Shown here: positions 33,905 to 45,329 of the stretch, one piece after another
Numbering within the stretch: the stretch's first letter is position 1
Layout: the number at the start of each line of letters is the position of its first letter
Assembly (NCBI GenBank): GCA_947034895.1
Contig: OX344763.1
Coordinates: 60,531,093-60,595,092 of the forward strand
Direction of reading: 5' to 3'
DNA: 64,000 nt
Origin: Rhytidiadelphus loreus
Lineage: Eukaryota; Streptophyta; Bryopsida; Hypnales; Hylocomiaceae
Translations under genes and position numbers: made by a program
Notes under the pieces: generated by a model
Database searches by the model: none
The model's input: only the letters and a program-made list of their open reading frames with translations
Told to the model about the DNA's origin: nothing

Positions 33905-34344
33905 TGTACAATATTTCGGAACCGCCAAAGTTTCGAAGAAAATCAAAAAAACCGGGTGCTATATGTGGGCCAAGCCCAATCACCCACCAAACTCACTTCC
34001 AAGGGTCGCTTGCACAAACAAAGGTGTGAGGTGTAGGGCGTGGACTTGGCAAAGGAAAAATGAGGGAGCACATGGGATTTATAGTCCCCGCCCCTCCCAC
34101 GTCCGCGCCCTGGCCCGACACGTCCCCGCCCTGGCTCGTACACGTCCCCGCCCTGGCTCGTATACGTCCCCGCCCTGGTCCCAGACGTCCCCGCCCTGAC
34201 AGGCAGATTTGAGGACTATAAAAGTCCGTCCCCGCCCCATTAGTCCCCGCCCTGTGTATTCCAAATCCTCCACCTCTTCATTGAGCTGGTCATTGGCGTT
34301 GTGCAGGGCCCTTTACAGTATACAGGTTTTTGCCAAAAAAATTC
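33905..34344. promoter_or_regulatory. Bidirectional promoter with CGTCCCCGCCCTG repeats
   Basis: The kinase (ATG 33904, -) and the RING gene (ATG 34345, +) diverge from this 440-bp segment. Two mirrored TATA boxes share the context GGACTATAAA: TATAAA on - at 34083-34078 and TATAAAA on + at 34217-34223. Between them lie at least six copies of CGTCCCCGCCCTG-like sequence (34098-34255). The same word occurs near the transposase promoter and at the right end of the element. Confidence 0.8.
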
Positions 34345-36714
34345 ATGATGGCAACACCACCAAGAACCAACAAAGCTGAACGAGACAGGACTCGACTCAG
34401 GCAGGGTAACAAACATCGGAAGAGGTTACACGTACTTCGAAACCCCGAAAAACTGGCATTTAGGGGCTGGAATGACGTGCCAGAACCGTGGAGTTTCGAA
34501 ACTTGCATCACTTACATAGAATGGTGCCACATTGACAAGGCCTTCCCTGAAGAGCGACACAACTACCACCGCCGATTTCATAAAGCGAATTTGAAACACT
34601 GCATCGATGAGGCCTTTAAACAAAGATGCATCGAAGTATACCAAGTGTTATACGAAAAACCCACTGTGAAAAGGAATGAAATTCACCTTTTCATTGCACA
34701 AGGTGTACATGCGGAGGTGAGATTGAACAAGCGGGTGGATTGGTCCACTTTGAAGGGCACGCCAACCACAGCAGATGGTATCAAGATACCAACACCAACA
34801 AATGGAATGATTCCAAGGGGGGTTATGAGATATCCCGAAGGAGGGCTGGGCAGGGTCAACACACGTATTGAGCCGCCTGACACATATGAGACGGCGGATT
34901 CTACTACTGACGATGACTCTGATGGATCTCATGTTGTGGTGGAATTAACCCCCAGAGGACAACAACGTGCACAAAGGAGAAGGGCGCAACGTGTACCTCG
35001 TGAACAACTTCCAGAACAAAATATTCGTGTAGAGGTCCAGGGCCCCGTTGAACTAGTACTTGGAGTTGCTCAGGCGCAATTCCAAGCACCTGATGAACCA
35101 ACTCTTGGAGTTGTTGATGTCATGGCTACTGCAGACACCATACAAAGCTTGAGGGTGCAGTTACAAGACCGAGGTGATGAACTACATTCTCTATATGAAG
35201 ATGTGGGCAAGTTACGAGAAGACATCACGTTCAAAGACAGAGTAATTGCTCAACAAGCACGTGACATAGAGGAGCTTCGGCAAGCTCTACAAGCAGCACA
35301 AATGATGAACGAAGGTCAAGATCCACGAGGACATGCACAAGGACCTCCTCGGGATTCTCAAATTCTGAGGCAAAATGCTCCAGGTGATGCTGCCATGTCT
35401 ACACAAGAAGATTCATTGGCCTTTCCCGAAATAATGGCCACCGGCAACGTACCAATGCAGACTGAAGTTCAGGGCATGGGTATGGACAACAACCTTGAGC
35501 TCAACAACTTGCGAGGCAAAAATCAAACATTACAAAATCGTTTGCAAGCCTTGGTGGAGCAGTACTACCAGTGGAAGTTGGCATGCGTGTTCACCGTTGA
35601 CAAGACACGACAACTGGTAGCAGAGTTCAAGAAATTGGACCACTACTACAGTGAGCACAATCAAGAAAGGGTGTTTGGCTTGACTTCATGGGCCCTTGTG
35701 GATGATCTTTTCAGTCCCAACATGGCAATCATTGAGCTTGATGGTGGAAAAACAATCATTGATTGGTCCAAACACAATTGGGATTTCAAAAACTAACTTG
35801 GGTCGAAGGTCGACTACAAAGGCAACTCGTTGTTGGAGTGGCCAAATCCTTCAAGTTTTGTGCACGACAGGACCACATGTCCCATTTGTATGAATCCATT
35901 TGGCCCTGAAGGTGGAATGCAGTTGGGCACGTGCAACCATGTATACCACCTATTTTGCCTCATCAGTTTCATGATTGTTCGTCGTCGGTGCGCAATGTGC
36001 AAGGCTCCCTTCCACGAGCGCTTGTACGAGTTGTTTGGCTTGGTCCCATACATGCCACCACATTGGGAATACAATGCCACGAATGCCCCAGATCACCGTA
36101 GAATGTGGGGAACAGACTTCGTGTGGAGTTGGAAATTACAAATGACATCGTTGGACAAGACACAAGTCGCTCCTGAATGTGGTTGGGAGACTGACCCCGA
36201 TCAAATTGTCCAAGTCTGCCACCATTTGATTCCGATGAAAGACAAGCATAGCCAAGGACGGCGGAATTTTTTCTTTCAATGCTTCAATGGACATTGGGAC
36301 GAGGTTGGACTCAAGTTTCAATTTGGACCTCACCCTCGGCGATGGTTATGGGGCGTTGATGGAGTTCGAGTCACCGATGACAATGGAATTTGTATTGGGG
36401 AGGACCCTGACATGCCCGACCCCGCGGAGCTTGCTCAATTATCGGAATCTGAGTGGAGGGAAACTTTCAGAAACGAAGGACTGGATTTTTTGCTTGAACA
36501 ACATAGCCCGGATACACGCCGAGCTCTGGAGAGTCTCAAGCAATCACAAATCATGAGGGCCATTCTAGAAGAAGACAGACCAGCGAGGAGAACTCGGTCT
36601 GCGGTTCGTAGACTTCAACTAGGCTCCAATGAAGATTTTCCAATGCAACGCGGCGCACACGACGACGAGGCTGGACCTAGTGGCACTGCAAACAGTCCAA
36701 TGAACATCGACTGA
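34345..36714 (+). pseudogene. Coiled-coil RING finger protein carried by the hAT element
   Basis: One frame from ATG 34345 to TGA 36714, with a single TAA at 35794-35796. Basic N-terminus, a conserved block (GWNDVPEPWSF...VRLNKRVDW) shared with the RING gene at 11.5 kb, coiled coils around residues 265-320 and 385-425, then after the stop the RING: CPIC, GTCNHVYHLFC, CAMC (C-x2-C-x11-C-x-H-x2-H-x2-C-x10-C-x2-C). A Trp-rich C-terminal domain (GTDFVWSWKLQM; RRWLWGVDGVRV) and a disordered tail follow. Probable E3 ubiquitin ligase role, in the nucleus or cytosol. The stop separates the coiled coil from the RING, as in the 11.5-kb paralogue. Confidence 0.8.
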
Positions 36715-36719
36715 GTGCA

Positions 36720-38960
36720 TTTTTTAGTGTGCTAAACTAGTAATTACTAATTAACAAAGCATGTTTTGCATATACAGTTATAGACTTTGGCACTTATCAT
36801 TACCGAGGCTTATAGAATTGCTACTTTGGTAGTTCGGTACTACAAACAGTATTAGACAAAGACTTGTGGATATGCATATTTTCTCGTGGAAAAAGTATTG
36901 TATAATGTATACTTTTCAATTTTTGTACTACATGATGCATATGAAATACATATATTCAATTTTTGAATTCCTTTGCATGATATGGCATGTGTGATATGTG
37001 GATATAATAATGTACTCATGGCCTAAGAATAAGTGCATTTCGGATTTTGAGTGTATGAAGGTATATATTCATGTAAATATATATGTATTAATATTATTGT
37101 ATGTGTATAAAAATTAAAAAGATATTAACAATTTAACATTAATGTATATTTTGTTACAAATATATTGATGTTAATGTATGAAGGGATACATTAACCTTTG
37201 AATGACTTGATCCATCCAAAAATGGTAAAATTTCTTATTTTAGCTTGAATAACAATCAGATATTTTTATTGCTTAAAACTTTGAATTCTATATCATTTAC
37301 AGAAATTGCAATTTTGTTCGTGAATGTTTCTAATTGTTATCATTTCTAACTTTCTATTGCAGAAAATTAGCATATAATCATATATGAGGAAAAAGAGGAA
37401 AACAATTCAATCACCCCCCTAATGACATTTTTTCTGTCTAAAAACAATAAAAACTGCCATTTCTACTACGTTGTCCAAGATTCCAACAAAATTGTATTTT
37501 TGAAACTGAACCGTAGGATCTTGAAATTTACTTGCTTGAAATTATGTGGTTAAAATTTCATGAAGTTAGACCGTACAGATTGAAAGATATAACTATATGA
37601 GCATTCAAAGTTTAAAAAACAAGGTTTCTTCAACACTAAATTGCAATTTTAGATGACTTTTATTGCTATTTGTAGAAAAAATGTGTACTATGGAATTTGA
37701 ATTAAAAATTTATTGTGTTGAAGACTTGAGTTGGGAGTCTATGAAAAAAAATTCAAAAAATAACAACTTCATTTTCATACTTCAAGAAATTGTCAAGTAC
37801 AAGTGTAGAACTGTAGAAGCACGTTTAAAATTGAAAGAAAAAATAAACAATTAATAGCTCTTAGATGGGATTGAAATACAATAATCCCAATGGTGAGATT
37901 GTTCTAGCAAACAAACATAACCTTTTAAAAAACCAAAAATCTGAAAATTGCATTCTAAAGATTCAATTTCTTTTGTTGCCCACCGAATTCAATTCTACGC
38001 ATCTTGTGGTATAACTTTGGCTTCCAGGCACCGATTGAAATAAAAATTATATTCCCACAAAGCTTATTACATTTTCTATCTTCAAAAAAAGTTTTGCAAA
38101 ATTAGGATAAAATTTCAGCCCATAGAAACTTGCCCGAATTCTAAAGTGTCCCCTCAGGGGACAATGGGACTTTAGGGGTTAATTTGAAATTTTGGGGGGA
38201 GGTGCAAGTAGTAATGGAGGTGAACCAAAAAAAATCCAATTGCTTATTTTATTTTTCACACAAAAGAAAGCCACATCAAAGTATCAAATAAGTGAAACAA
38301 CTTGAAGTCGAATTCCCTCTTGAGTCTTGACGAGTTGATGTCCTAAACTTGAAGTTGAAACCAAATGAATCCTTTTATGTAATTGATATACAAAATTTAT
38401 ATACATTTTGCTAATTCCTCCGATATTTTTTCTTCTTATTTTTTGTTTTTACAATAATTTAGGAATAAAAGTAAAATTATTCTGATTTCTTAAAGGTAAA
38501 GGTGGAAATAAAATTATAGGAATTACAAAATATATATTAGAGTGGAATTGTTTTGGGAAAGTTGTATTGTTGTAAAAATGTTGAAGCATGTAGTCATGTA
38601 CTCATTTAGCCAACTTTCCATGAAGAATGAATTCATAGAATAACCACAATTTTCTGCCTCCACCATTCATCATCCGAAATTCTTATAAGCTAAAATTTGA
38701 ACAGTCAATATTTGTTATAATTAATTACACACATCCTACTATCCTAAATATAGTAGGATTTTTTTTGGTATGCTTCTATAAAGAAATTCAAATACATTCC
38801 ATACTTGCTCAAATTTTCTGAAATTGTTATCATTGAATACCCCAAATTTCCATACTTGCTCAAATTCTCTTAAATTTCGTTGAAACATTTCTAAAACCCT
38901 TTTTTTGGGAATTCCAAACCCTTTTAGCTTCTATTTTGGAGAACTATAACATTCATCCTT
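36720..38960. other. Long AT-rich segment inside hAT element
   Basis: About 2.2 kb without a credible gene; open frames are short and Lys/Asn/Phe-rich. May contain decayed introns or regulatory DNA of the element. Confidence 0.5.
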
Positions 38961-39029
38961 TAAGTCTTCAACTTGAATTTTCAAAAACGAGTACCTTGTT
39001 TACCATTACAAATCCTAAAACTTCTAGCA

Positions 39030-39325
39030 TCTTATTATATTTGTTTTCTTGAAAGTGTGCAACTTACTTTTAATTCTCTAGAAATCCCATTTTTGGGGTG
39101 TGGGGACTATTTCTCAAGTCCTTGGAGAAGCGAAGAAGACCAAGGGCGATACATGAAGGAGACACATCTTTCCATGAATTCTCTTTCAACTCAAAAAGTA
39201 GTTGGACTTCTTAATACAACCATTGACTTCAAGAAATTCCCCGAGCTCAAATTAATGGCTGACTGCATTAATTGGGTTCCCTCTTTCCCTCTCTCCATGG
39301 GAAGGAAGAATCCCATGCTAATTTC
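39030..39325. repeat. Segmental duplication within hAT element, copy 1
   Basis: Most similar between 39188 and 39320 (CAAAAAGTAGTTGGACTTCT ... GGGAAGGAAGAATCCCA) to 40541-40667. The upstream flank is more diverged. The two copies are about 1.35 kb apart. An open frame over copy 1 (38973-39365) has no recognisable motif. Confidence 0.7.
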
Positions 39326-39389
39326 AAATCTCAAGGTCAATTCCATTCCCCCTCGTCGTTGGTGAAGAGAGTTCTTGCATCCGAGATCA

Positions 39390-39482
39390 GGGCGTGAGGG
39401 CGGGGACGTCAAGGCGTGGACGTCCCGTCAGGGCGGGGACGCCAGGGCACGGACGTCCTGCCAAGGCGCGGACGTCCGGCCG
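39390..39482. promoter_or_regulatory. CGTCCCCGCCCTG motif cluster, minus orientation
   Basis: AGGGCGGGGACG twice (39397 and 39430 regions) and several GCGGACGTCC / CGTGGACGTCC variants. These are reverse-complement copies of the promoter repeat at 34.1 kb. No gene starts directly beside it, so it may be a duplicated remnant or a transposase binding cluster. Confidence 0.6.
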
Positions 39483-39509
39483 CGGATTCCAATTCCAATT
39501 CCAATTGCA

Positions 39510-39717
39510 ATTTTGAACTCCTTCCTTGAACTCCCTCCTTGAACTCCCTCCAAGCCAATTTTGAACTCCCTCCAAGAACTCCCTCCAAGCCAATTTTGAA
39601 CTCCCTCCAAGAACTCCCTCCAAGCCAATTTTGAACTCCCTCCAAGAACTCCCTCCAAGCCAATTTTGAACTCCCTCCAAGAACTCCCTCCAAGCCAATT
39701 TTGAACTCCCTCCAAGG
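39510..39717. repeat. 33-35 bp minisatellite (AACTCCCTCCAAG)
   Basis: Five to six units of CCAATTTTGAACTCCCTCCA followed by AGAACTCCCTCCAAG, almost identical to one another, which implies recent expansion. The minus frames here (Trp/Arg/Glu/Phe/Leu-rich repeats) are artefacts of the repeat. Confidence 0.9.
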
Positions 39718-39718
39718 G

Positions 39719-39813
39719 TTTGCTATCCCCATACCGAAAATAATGAAATGAACCGTTGCCCTTGAATTAAAAAATCACTTAACTAGTATTTCATTTCAAT
39801 ACCCACCCCTCCT
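39719..39813. repeat. 95-bp direct repeat, copy 1
   Basis: Starts TTTGCTATCCCCATACCGAA and is identical, as far as I can read, to 39945-40039. The 226-bp spacing suggests a local duplication. Confidence 0.85.
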
Positions 39814-39944
39814 AATTCCTAGACTTGCTTTAGAGTTTAGAGCTCTAGGATCCCATTACACAAATTAGAGGGTGGAGTCTAATGATTGAATATTTGAAAT
39901 CATAAACAATTTTGCTTCATTTCATTCCCAAAGACCCAAACCAC

Positions 39945-40039
39945 TTTGCTATCCCCATACCGAAAATAATGAAATGAACCGTTGCCCTTGAATTAAAAAA
40001 TCACTTAACTAGTATTTCATTTCAATACCCACCCCTCCT
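39945..40039. repeat. 95-bp direct repeat, copy 2
   Basis: Second copy of the 39719-39813 sequence, ending CACCCCTCCTA. Confidence 0.85.
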
Positions 40040-40399
40040 ATTTTACCCATTACAAGAAATTTTGGTTAAAGTCTTTAAGCCCTAAATCCTTGTACCCTTT
40101 TTCACGGAAAAAACCCCTTCAAGCATATTCTAAAGCATTATGATTTGTATTTGATTTAAATCCAAAACCTTGTAGCTTTGTATTTAAAAAATGAAGACTT
40201 AAACCAAAAGCTTGAGAAGTATACGTTGGTAATAGTTTGATTTGTAAACTTCAAATCCAAAATCACAAACACCTTTTCTAAATAAGAATGAAATATAAAC
40301 TTTGAACTTGAATTTAAACAATTATGTACCTTGACTTTCATAGTTTCATTAGGACTCGAAATCCTTTGGGATTTTAGTTACACAAATTTATTCTTTCTT

Positions 40400-40670
40400 G
40401 TTTGGAAGTTCAATTTCATTTTCTATTTTTATTTTGGGTTCCAACTTTACATGGGTCCTACTTCTCAAGTGCTTGATGAAGGCAAGAACTTGAAATTTGG
40501 CCTCAAGAAGGGAGTGACATGCTTTAATACGTTGTCATTGAACTCAAAAAGTAGTTGGACCTCTTAATGCAGCCATTGACTTCAAGATATTCCCCGTGCT
40601 CAAATTAAGAGCTGACTACATTAGTGGATTCTCCTTTCTCTATGGGAAGGAAGAATCCCACCACGGAATT
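40400..40670. repeat. Segmental duplication within hAT element, copy 2
   Basis: Partner of 39030-39325. The best-matching part runs from CAAAAAGTAGTTGGACCTCT (about 40541) to GGGAAGGAAGAATCCCA (about 40665). It lies just upstream of the transposase promoter, so the pair looks like a duplicated promoter-proximal region. Confidence 0.7.
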
Positions 40671-40684
40671 CGTACCAAAGTCTA

Positions 40685-40840
40685 TGGTAGGACCTCCCTC
40701 TCCTGCCGTCCGTGGACGCGTCTCGCCGGGGCGTGGACGCGTCGGAATTGTGTGACGTCCGCGCCCCTGACGTCCCTGCCCCTGCAGAAGAGGTCCGCGC
40801 CCCTACACTCCCAGGCTATAAAGCCAAGCTTGTCGGATTG
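40685..40840 (+). promoter_or_regulatory. Promoter of hAT transposase
   Basis: GC-rich cluster with CGTCCGCGCCCCTGACGTCC-type repeats followed by GGCTATAAAGCC (TATAAA at 40817-40822). The arrangement of GC-rich CGTCC repeats directly before a TATA box copies that of the kinase/RING promoter at 34.1 kb. Confidence 0.7.
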
Positions 40841-41091
40841 ACTTCTTTACATTTGTCATCTTGGCCTCATCATCTTGGACTTCAATTCACTTTGAGCTCC
40901 TTGGGAGTCTACTTGGGTGAAAAATGGCCCTAGTTAGCTGTTGAGGTGATGTAAAAGTCAGTTCAAGCAGTTGATTGGCACTAACTACTATTTTGTCCTT
41001 TTCATTCACCTATAAACGCGAGCGCGCTTTTGCTCACTTTGGATATGGCGCGAAGTCCGAGAGGTCAATTTGTCGTAATGCAACGTGAGCC

Positions 41092-44000
41092 GTGCGCCAC
41101 CGATTTGCAAATTGTGCAAACTTTGTTCCTCAACGATTGAGCCCCGAGGACATGTATGAAGGAGAATCAATTCCCACTTGTCCATCAAGAGCAACTCCAG
41201 TTGCAAGTTCAAGCCAATCCTTTCAAAACGAAGTGACAGGAGGGGGTTCAGGTGACGCCCAAGCTGAAGGGGTTACTCTCCCTGAAGGGAATGATGCAAT
41301 ACAGAGGTCCCAAAGTCTCGCTGCATCAAATTCCACAAGATCTGGGTCATTACTTCAGCAACGTATGAAGGATGCTTTTAATGTTGCGAAGAGGAAGGAG
41401 TTGGATGACAAGTGGGCATCATTTTTTTACGAGGCGAACGTGCCATTTAATGTGGCAAGAAATCCAGCCTTTATTGAGGCAGTGAGGGCAACCTCAATGG
41501 CAAGGTTTGAATACAGTCCACCTTCTTACCATCAGTTCAGGACGAAATTGATTGAACCGAAGAGGTTGCAGATCGAGAAGCAAATTGAAACCAAAATTGG
41601 TTTTGCAGTGAAACATTATGGGGTGACAATATGCACTAATGGCTGGGATGACGTGAACCGGAGGCCTCTAATGAATGTAATGATGTCGTGCCCTACCGGT
41701 GATGTATTTTTGGGGGCCATTGACACCACCGGGCAAAAAAAGTCCATGCGCTACATAGCGGACCAGATGAAGGTATTCATTGAGAAAGTGGGTTCAAAGT
41801 ACATGACACAGGTTTGTACGGATAATGCAGCGAATATGCTTGGAGCATTGGATGATATCGTTCGCACGTATCCACACATTTTCAAGCAAGGGTGCATGGC
41901 ACATGCTTTGGATCTCATGTTGGAAGATTGGGCCAAAGTACCAGAATTCAAAGATTTAATTCAGAGGGCAAGAAGATTGTGCCAGTACATTCGGAACCAT
42001 CACGCGACCATGTCGGTATTCCGGGAGTTGAGTCCGACCCTTCAGTTAGTAGTGCCCAGCGAAACCCGCTTTGCTTGTAATTTTCTCATGTTGCAGCGAT
42101 TGGAGAAACTTCGCGGAGTACTGCTGCGGTTAAAAGACCATGCGCGCGTTCAAAATTACTTTGATGGTCTGCGAGACAGACAAAATGCGGAGCAAGCAGC
42201 TACAGCTTCATGTAATGTGGTGTCAACTATTGAAGACGTGGGCTTCTGGCAATGATGTGCAAATTACGTGCACATGACTGAAGACGTGTTGAAGGCATTG
42301 CGCATATTTGATGGCCGAGAACCAGCTATAGGTTGGGCGTGGCTTGTAATGCACAATTTGAGGGCGCATGTGTTTTCTTTAAGAGGGCCACCCTTCAACC
42401 TACGAGATGACATAGCCACCACCATGGAGGAGTCTTTCACATCCAGGTGGGACATGGTGTTTACGGATGTTCACTATGCTAGGGCCCTTCTAAATCCGTA
42501 TCTCTTGGATAACATGGCACTTAGGGTTGATGGAGTTGCACTCCGTGCATTGTATCGAGTCATCCGCAAAATGGAAAATGTAGTGGGTGTGGAGTTTAAC
42601 AACGTGTTGGCGGAATTAACAGAATTCGAGGAGGGCACGGGGCCATACAGTGCAGCAGAGACACCTGACATCCGAGCGACACAGATGCTTCCTCACCAAT
42701 GGTGGCACAGGGTTGGAGATCGAGCACTATCTAAGATTGCCGTTTGTATCTTGTCATTGACGTGTTCAGCATGTTCATGTGAAAGGAATTGGAGTATGTA
42801 TTCTTTCGTCCACAACAAGGTCCGGAATCGGTTAGCCCCCGAGAAGGCTGAGTCATTGGTATATATTTATACCAATAGCCGTGTACTTCAGCAAAGACCA
42901 GGGGCCGATCCTGTTCGTTGGTATGATGCTAATATCCTCTCGGAGGATTCTGATCCAGATGCCCTTGGCCCCGGTCCAGTGGCTGAACGCAATCGTGAAT
43001 TTGACGCGATGGTAGCTGAGGAAGAAGAGGAGGCTGATGTGGAAGCTAACCGAGCACCCCGAGAATACCGACCAAATCTAGAGTTGTGGAGGGCGGGGGC
43101 TGATCACCTTGCAGAAGCTAGAAATTACTACGGAGATGGTCATAAAGTGGAAGAGGAAGTCCTCCCTAGTCGCTGGGGCCCTTGGGGAGCCGATCCTCGC
43201 CGAAGTCCTACACCCATTGGCGATGAAAATGTAGTTGTTTCTGAAGTGCAACCTTTGTCATCGTCTTCTGAGAGTGATCACCCGGCCGCAGTGGACGCCG
43301 ATGATGATAATGTTATCTCGAACAATGACGACAACCTCCCTTTGGAAAACAAAGGGGGAAATGGAAATGGCAGTGAGAATCTGAGGAACAATGCAACTCA
43401 GAATACTGAAGGATCCGTTTGTGATCGTGATGGCAATAGGGGGCCTAGAGGAGTGGGGGGCCGCGATAGCAACAGAGTTGTTGGAGGACGCCATGGCCAA
43501 AACATTGGAAATACAAGGATGGCACGACCGATCACAAGACATGTTGTGGAGGTTAATGCAGTGGAAAGAACGCGTTTTGACCCTGAACATTTAGATCACA
43601 ATGATGTTTTTGCATTTACTGACCCGCTTGAAGACGAAGCCCATATACCACCACCAGTTGCAGTGCATACTATTATTTCTAACCCTTCATCTCCCGCAAC
43701 TTCGAGTGCTCCTTGTCGACCTTCCGAAGAAGTGCTAGGCTCAGTGAGAAATGTTACAATGACGACTCAAAGCATTTCAAATGTTACAACGGGTGGTAGA
43801 CACCGTACTGCCTTTCAACCCGCAATTCACCACACTATGGGTGAATATCAACAAGGACGTGGAAGGAGTTTCGTCCGTGGAAGAGCAAGAGGTCGTGCAA
43901 CGATTGGAGGCCGTGATATTAGAGGTGGACGAAACAATAACGAAGCGTCGTCATCGAGGCCCCCTAACGCCCTCTTCTAGGAATTGGGGTCCGAGACCCG

Positions 44001-44390
44001 AACGTGGTGATAGAGCCATTTTTGAATACGTATGTCCCAGGACCAACTTTGTCCACTCCAGCGTATGTCGTTCCTCGAGTACAAGGAGGCCCCATTATAA
44101 ATTCTGACGCGGAGGACCCTAGAGCTCAACGGCACAAGAAGTTTAAACGTAGTCGTAGGCATGGTCAAACAGTTGTGGAGCTTCGAAATGAGAACTCGGA
44201 AGTGGAAAACCAGTGGACCACAGACGGTGACGATGGAGAAGATGAACGTGGAACTAGTGAAGTTGGTGATGATGAAGACGACCCTGATTGTGATGAGGCA
44301 CCAACAGATGATGATGTGGTCATTCGAGATGTTGCATTACCAGATCCGGGCACACAAGAAGTTTGCAGATCAAGTCGTTTCAACAATTGA
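41092..44390 (+). pseudogene. hAT transposase (DUF659 type), one TGA and one frameshift
   Basis: One frame from 41092 to 43980 with TGA at 42253-42255, then a +1 shift near 43965-43980 into the frame ending 44390. Landmarks: VTICTNGWDDVNRRPL (first catalytic region; the usual Asp before GW is Asn), QVCTDNAANMLGAL (second Asp), HALDLMLEDWAK, and the C-terminal dimerisation region LTCSACSCERNWSMYSFVHN with the third acid Glu. The tail is disordered and Arg/Gly-rich (GRGRSFVRGRARGRATIGG). The N-terminal BED-type zinc finger expected upstream is not readable: the ATG frame at 41045 stops at 41133. It once moved elements with these ends; this copy is inactive as read. Confidence 0.85.
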
Positions 44391-45165
44391 GGGGCACCTG
44401 ACAGCATCTGTGTTCTGTAGACCTTCATTCATCATGAGTTCAAGACAGTTGCACTAATTGAAACATGAAGTAATGAAGATCTACAAGAAGAAGAAGGAGA
44501 ATCTTAGATAACCAGTAGAAGAGGAGGTGTATCTTGAGAGCAGTATATTCATTGTGTTGTGAACTTGTTATTGTACTGAACAATGCTTGAAATATAAAAA
44601 TGTTTTTGGTTATTTAAAATAAAAAAGTTTCCAATTGTGTTTGTAGAATTATTGCATTTGCCATGCATGAAGATGACATTCATGAGTGTAGTTGTATTGT
44701 ATAGTTTGAATGTTGTAAGTAAGGTGTACTAAATTTATTACTATCCTTGCATTCACGTAGAAAAAAACATTCACTACTATCATCTTTGATGCCTTCCGAA
44801 GGGCTGAAAATTTGTTATTTAAACATGAAATTCTTTTTACAAAATGATCTCTTTGCTAATAACATGTGTGCTAAATTTCAAGGCCAGAAGATTTACACAT
44901 AAAAAGATATTCACAATGTACCAACATGTGTACTTCTGTGGTTCAGAGAAACAATTTCAATGCTACCAAGTACCAACTCCCAGAAATTGAGAAATCAAAA
45001 TTCGGCCATGAATTTTTTGGCATGAGATCATGTCTATATTGATAACATGTGGGTCAAATTTGAAGTTCAAAGGATTTGCCTATAAAAAGATACTGGAAAT
45101 GTTTTTCACCCTATGAAAGCAAGAATTCGTAAATGAAGTACAAAAATTCTCCAAAAATTCGGATT
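44391..45165. other. Non-coding right arm of hAT element
   Basis: 3' flank of the transposase gene; AT-rich, no gene seen. The last ~150 bp before the terminus contain CGTCCCCGCCCTG (about 45176) and a CCGTCC-rich subterminal segment. Confidence 0.5.
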
Positions 45166-45169
45166 AAAT

Positions 45170-45329
45170 TGATGCGTCCCCGCCCTGTCCAAGACGTCCC
45201 CGCCGTGATGGAAACGTCCACACCCTGATTTCAGTGTTGGAAAATTTCAAAAATGAAAGGTGTCCGAAGCGTCTGACCCATCCGCCCGTCCGGTCCGATC
45301 ACTCCGACCCGTCCGGTACGACAACCCTG
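45170..45329. repeat. Right subterminal repeats and inverted terminal repeat
   Basis: CGTCCCCGCCCTG and CGTCCCCGCCGTG (45176-45210), then GCCCGTCCGGTCCG and GACCCGTCCGGTACGACAACC up to the terminus. The CCGTCC words mirror those at 31270-31305 at the left end; in hAT elements such subterminal motifs are transposase binding sites. Confidence 0.85.

Larger units (their letters stand above)
31249..45329. mobile_element. 14,081-bp hAT transposon with kinase and RING cargo
   Basis: Ends are TAGGGTTGTCATACCAGACG (31249) and, read inward on the other strand, CAGGGTTGTCGTACCGGACG (45329): 20-bp inverted repeats with three mismatches including the first base. An 8-bp duplication flanks it. Removing the element and one octamer restores a continuous satellite unit (218 + 37 bp = 255). 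Both ends carry subterminal CGCCCGTCC words. Inside are, in order: kinase gene (-), RING gene (+), noncoding repeats, hAT transposase gene (+). All three genes now have stops or frameshifts, so this copy is not autonomous as it stands. Confidence 0.95.

Noticed and set aside
39387..39732. Trp/Arg/Glu/Phe-rich repeat proteins on the minus strand
   Set aside because: Products of the AACTCCCTCCAAG minisatellite read in three frames.
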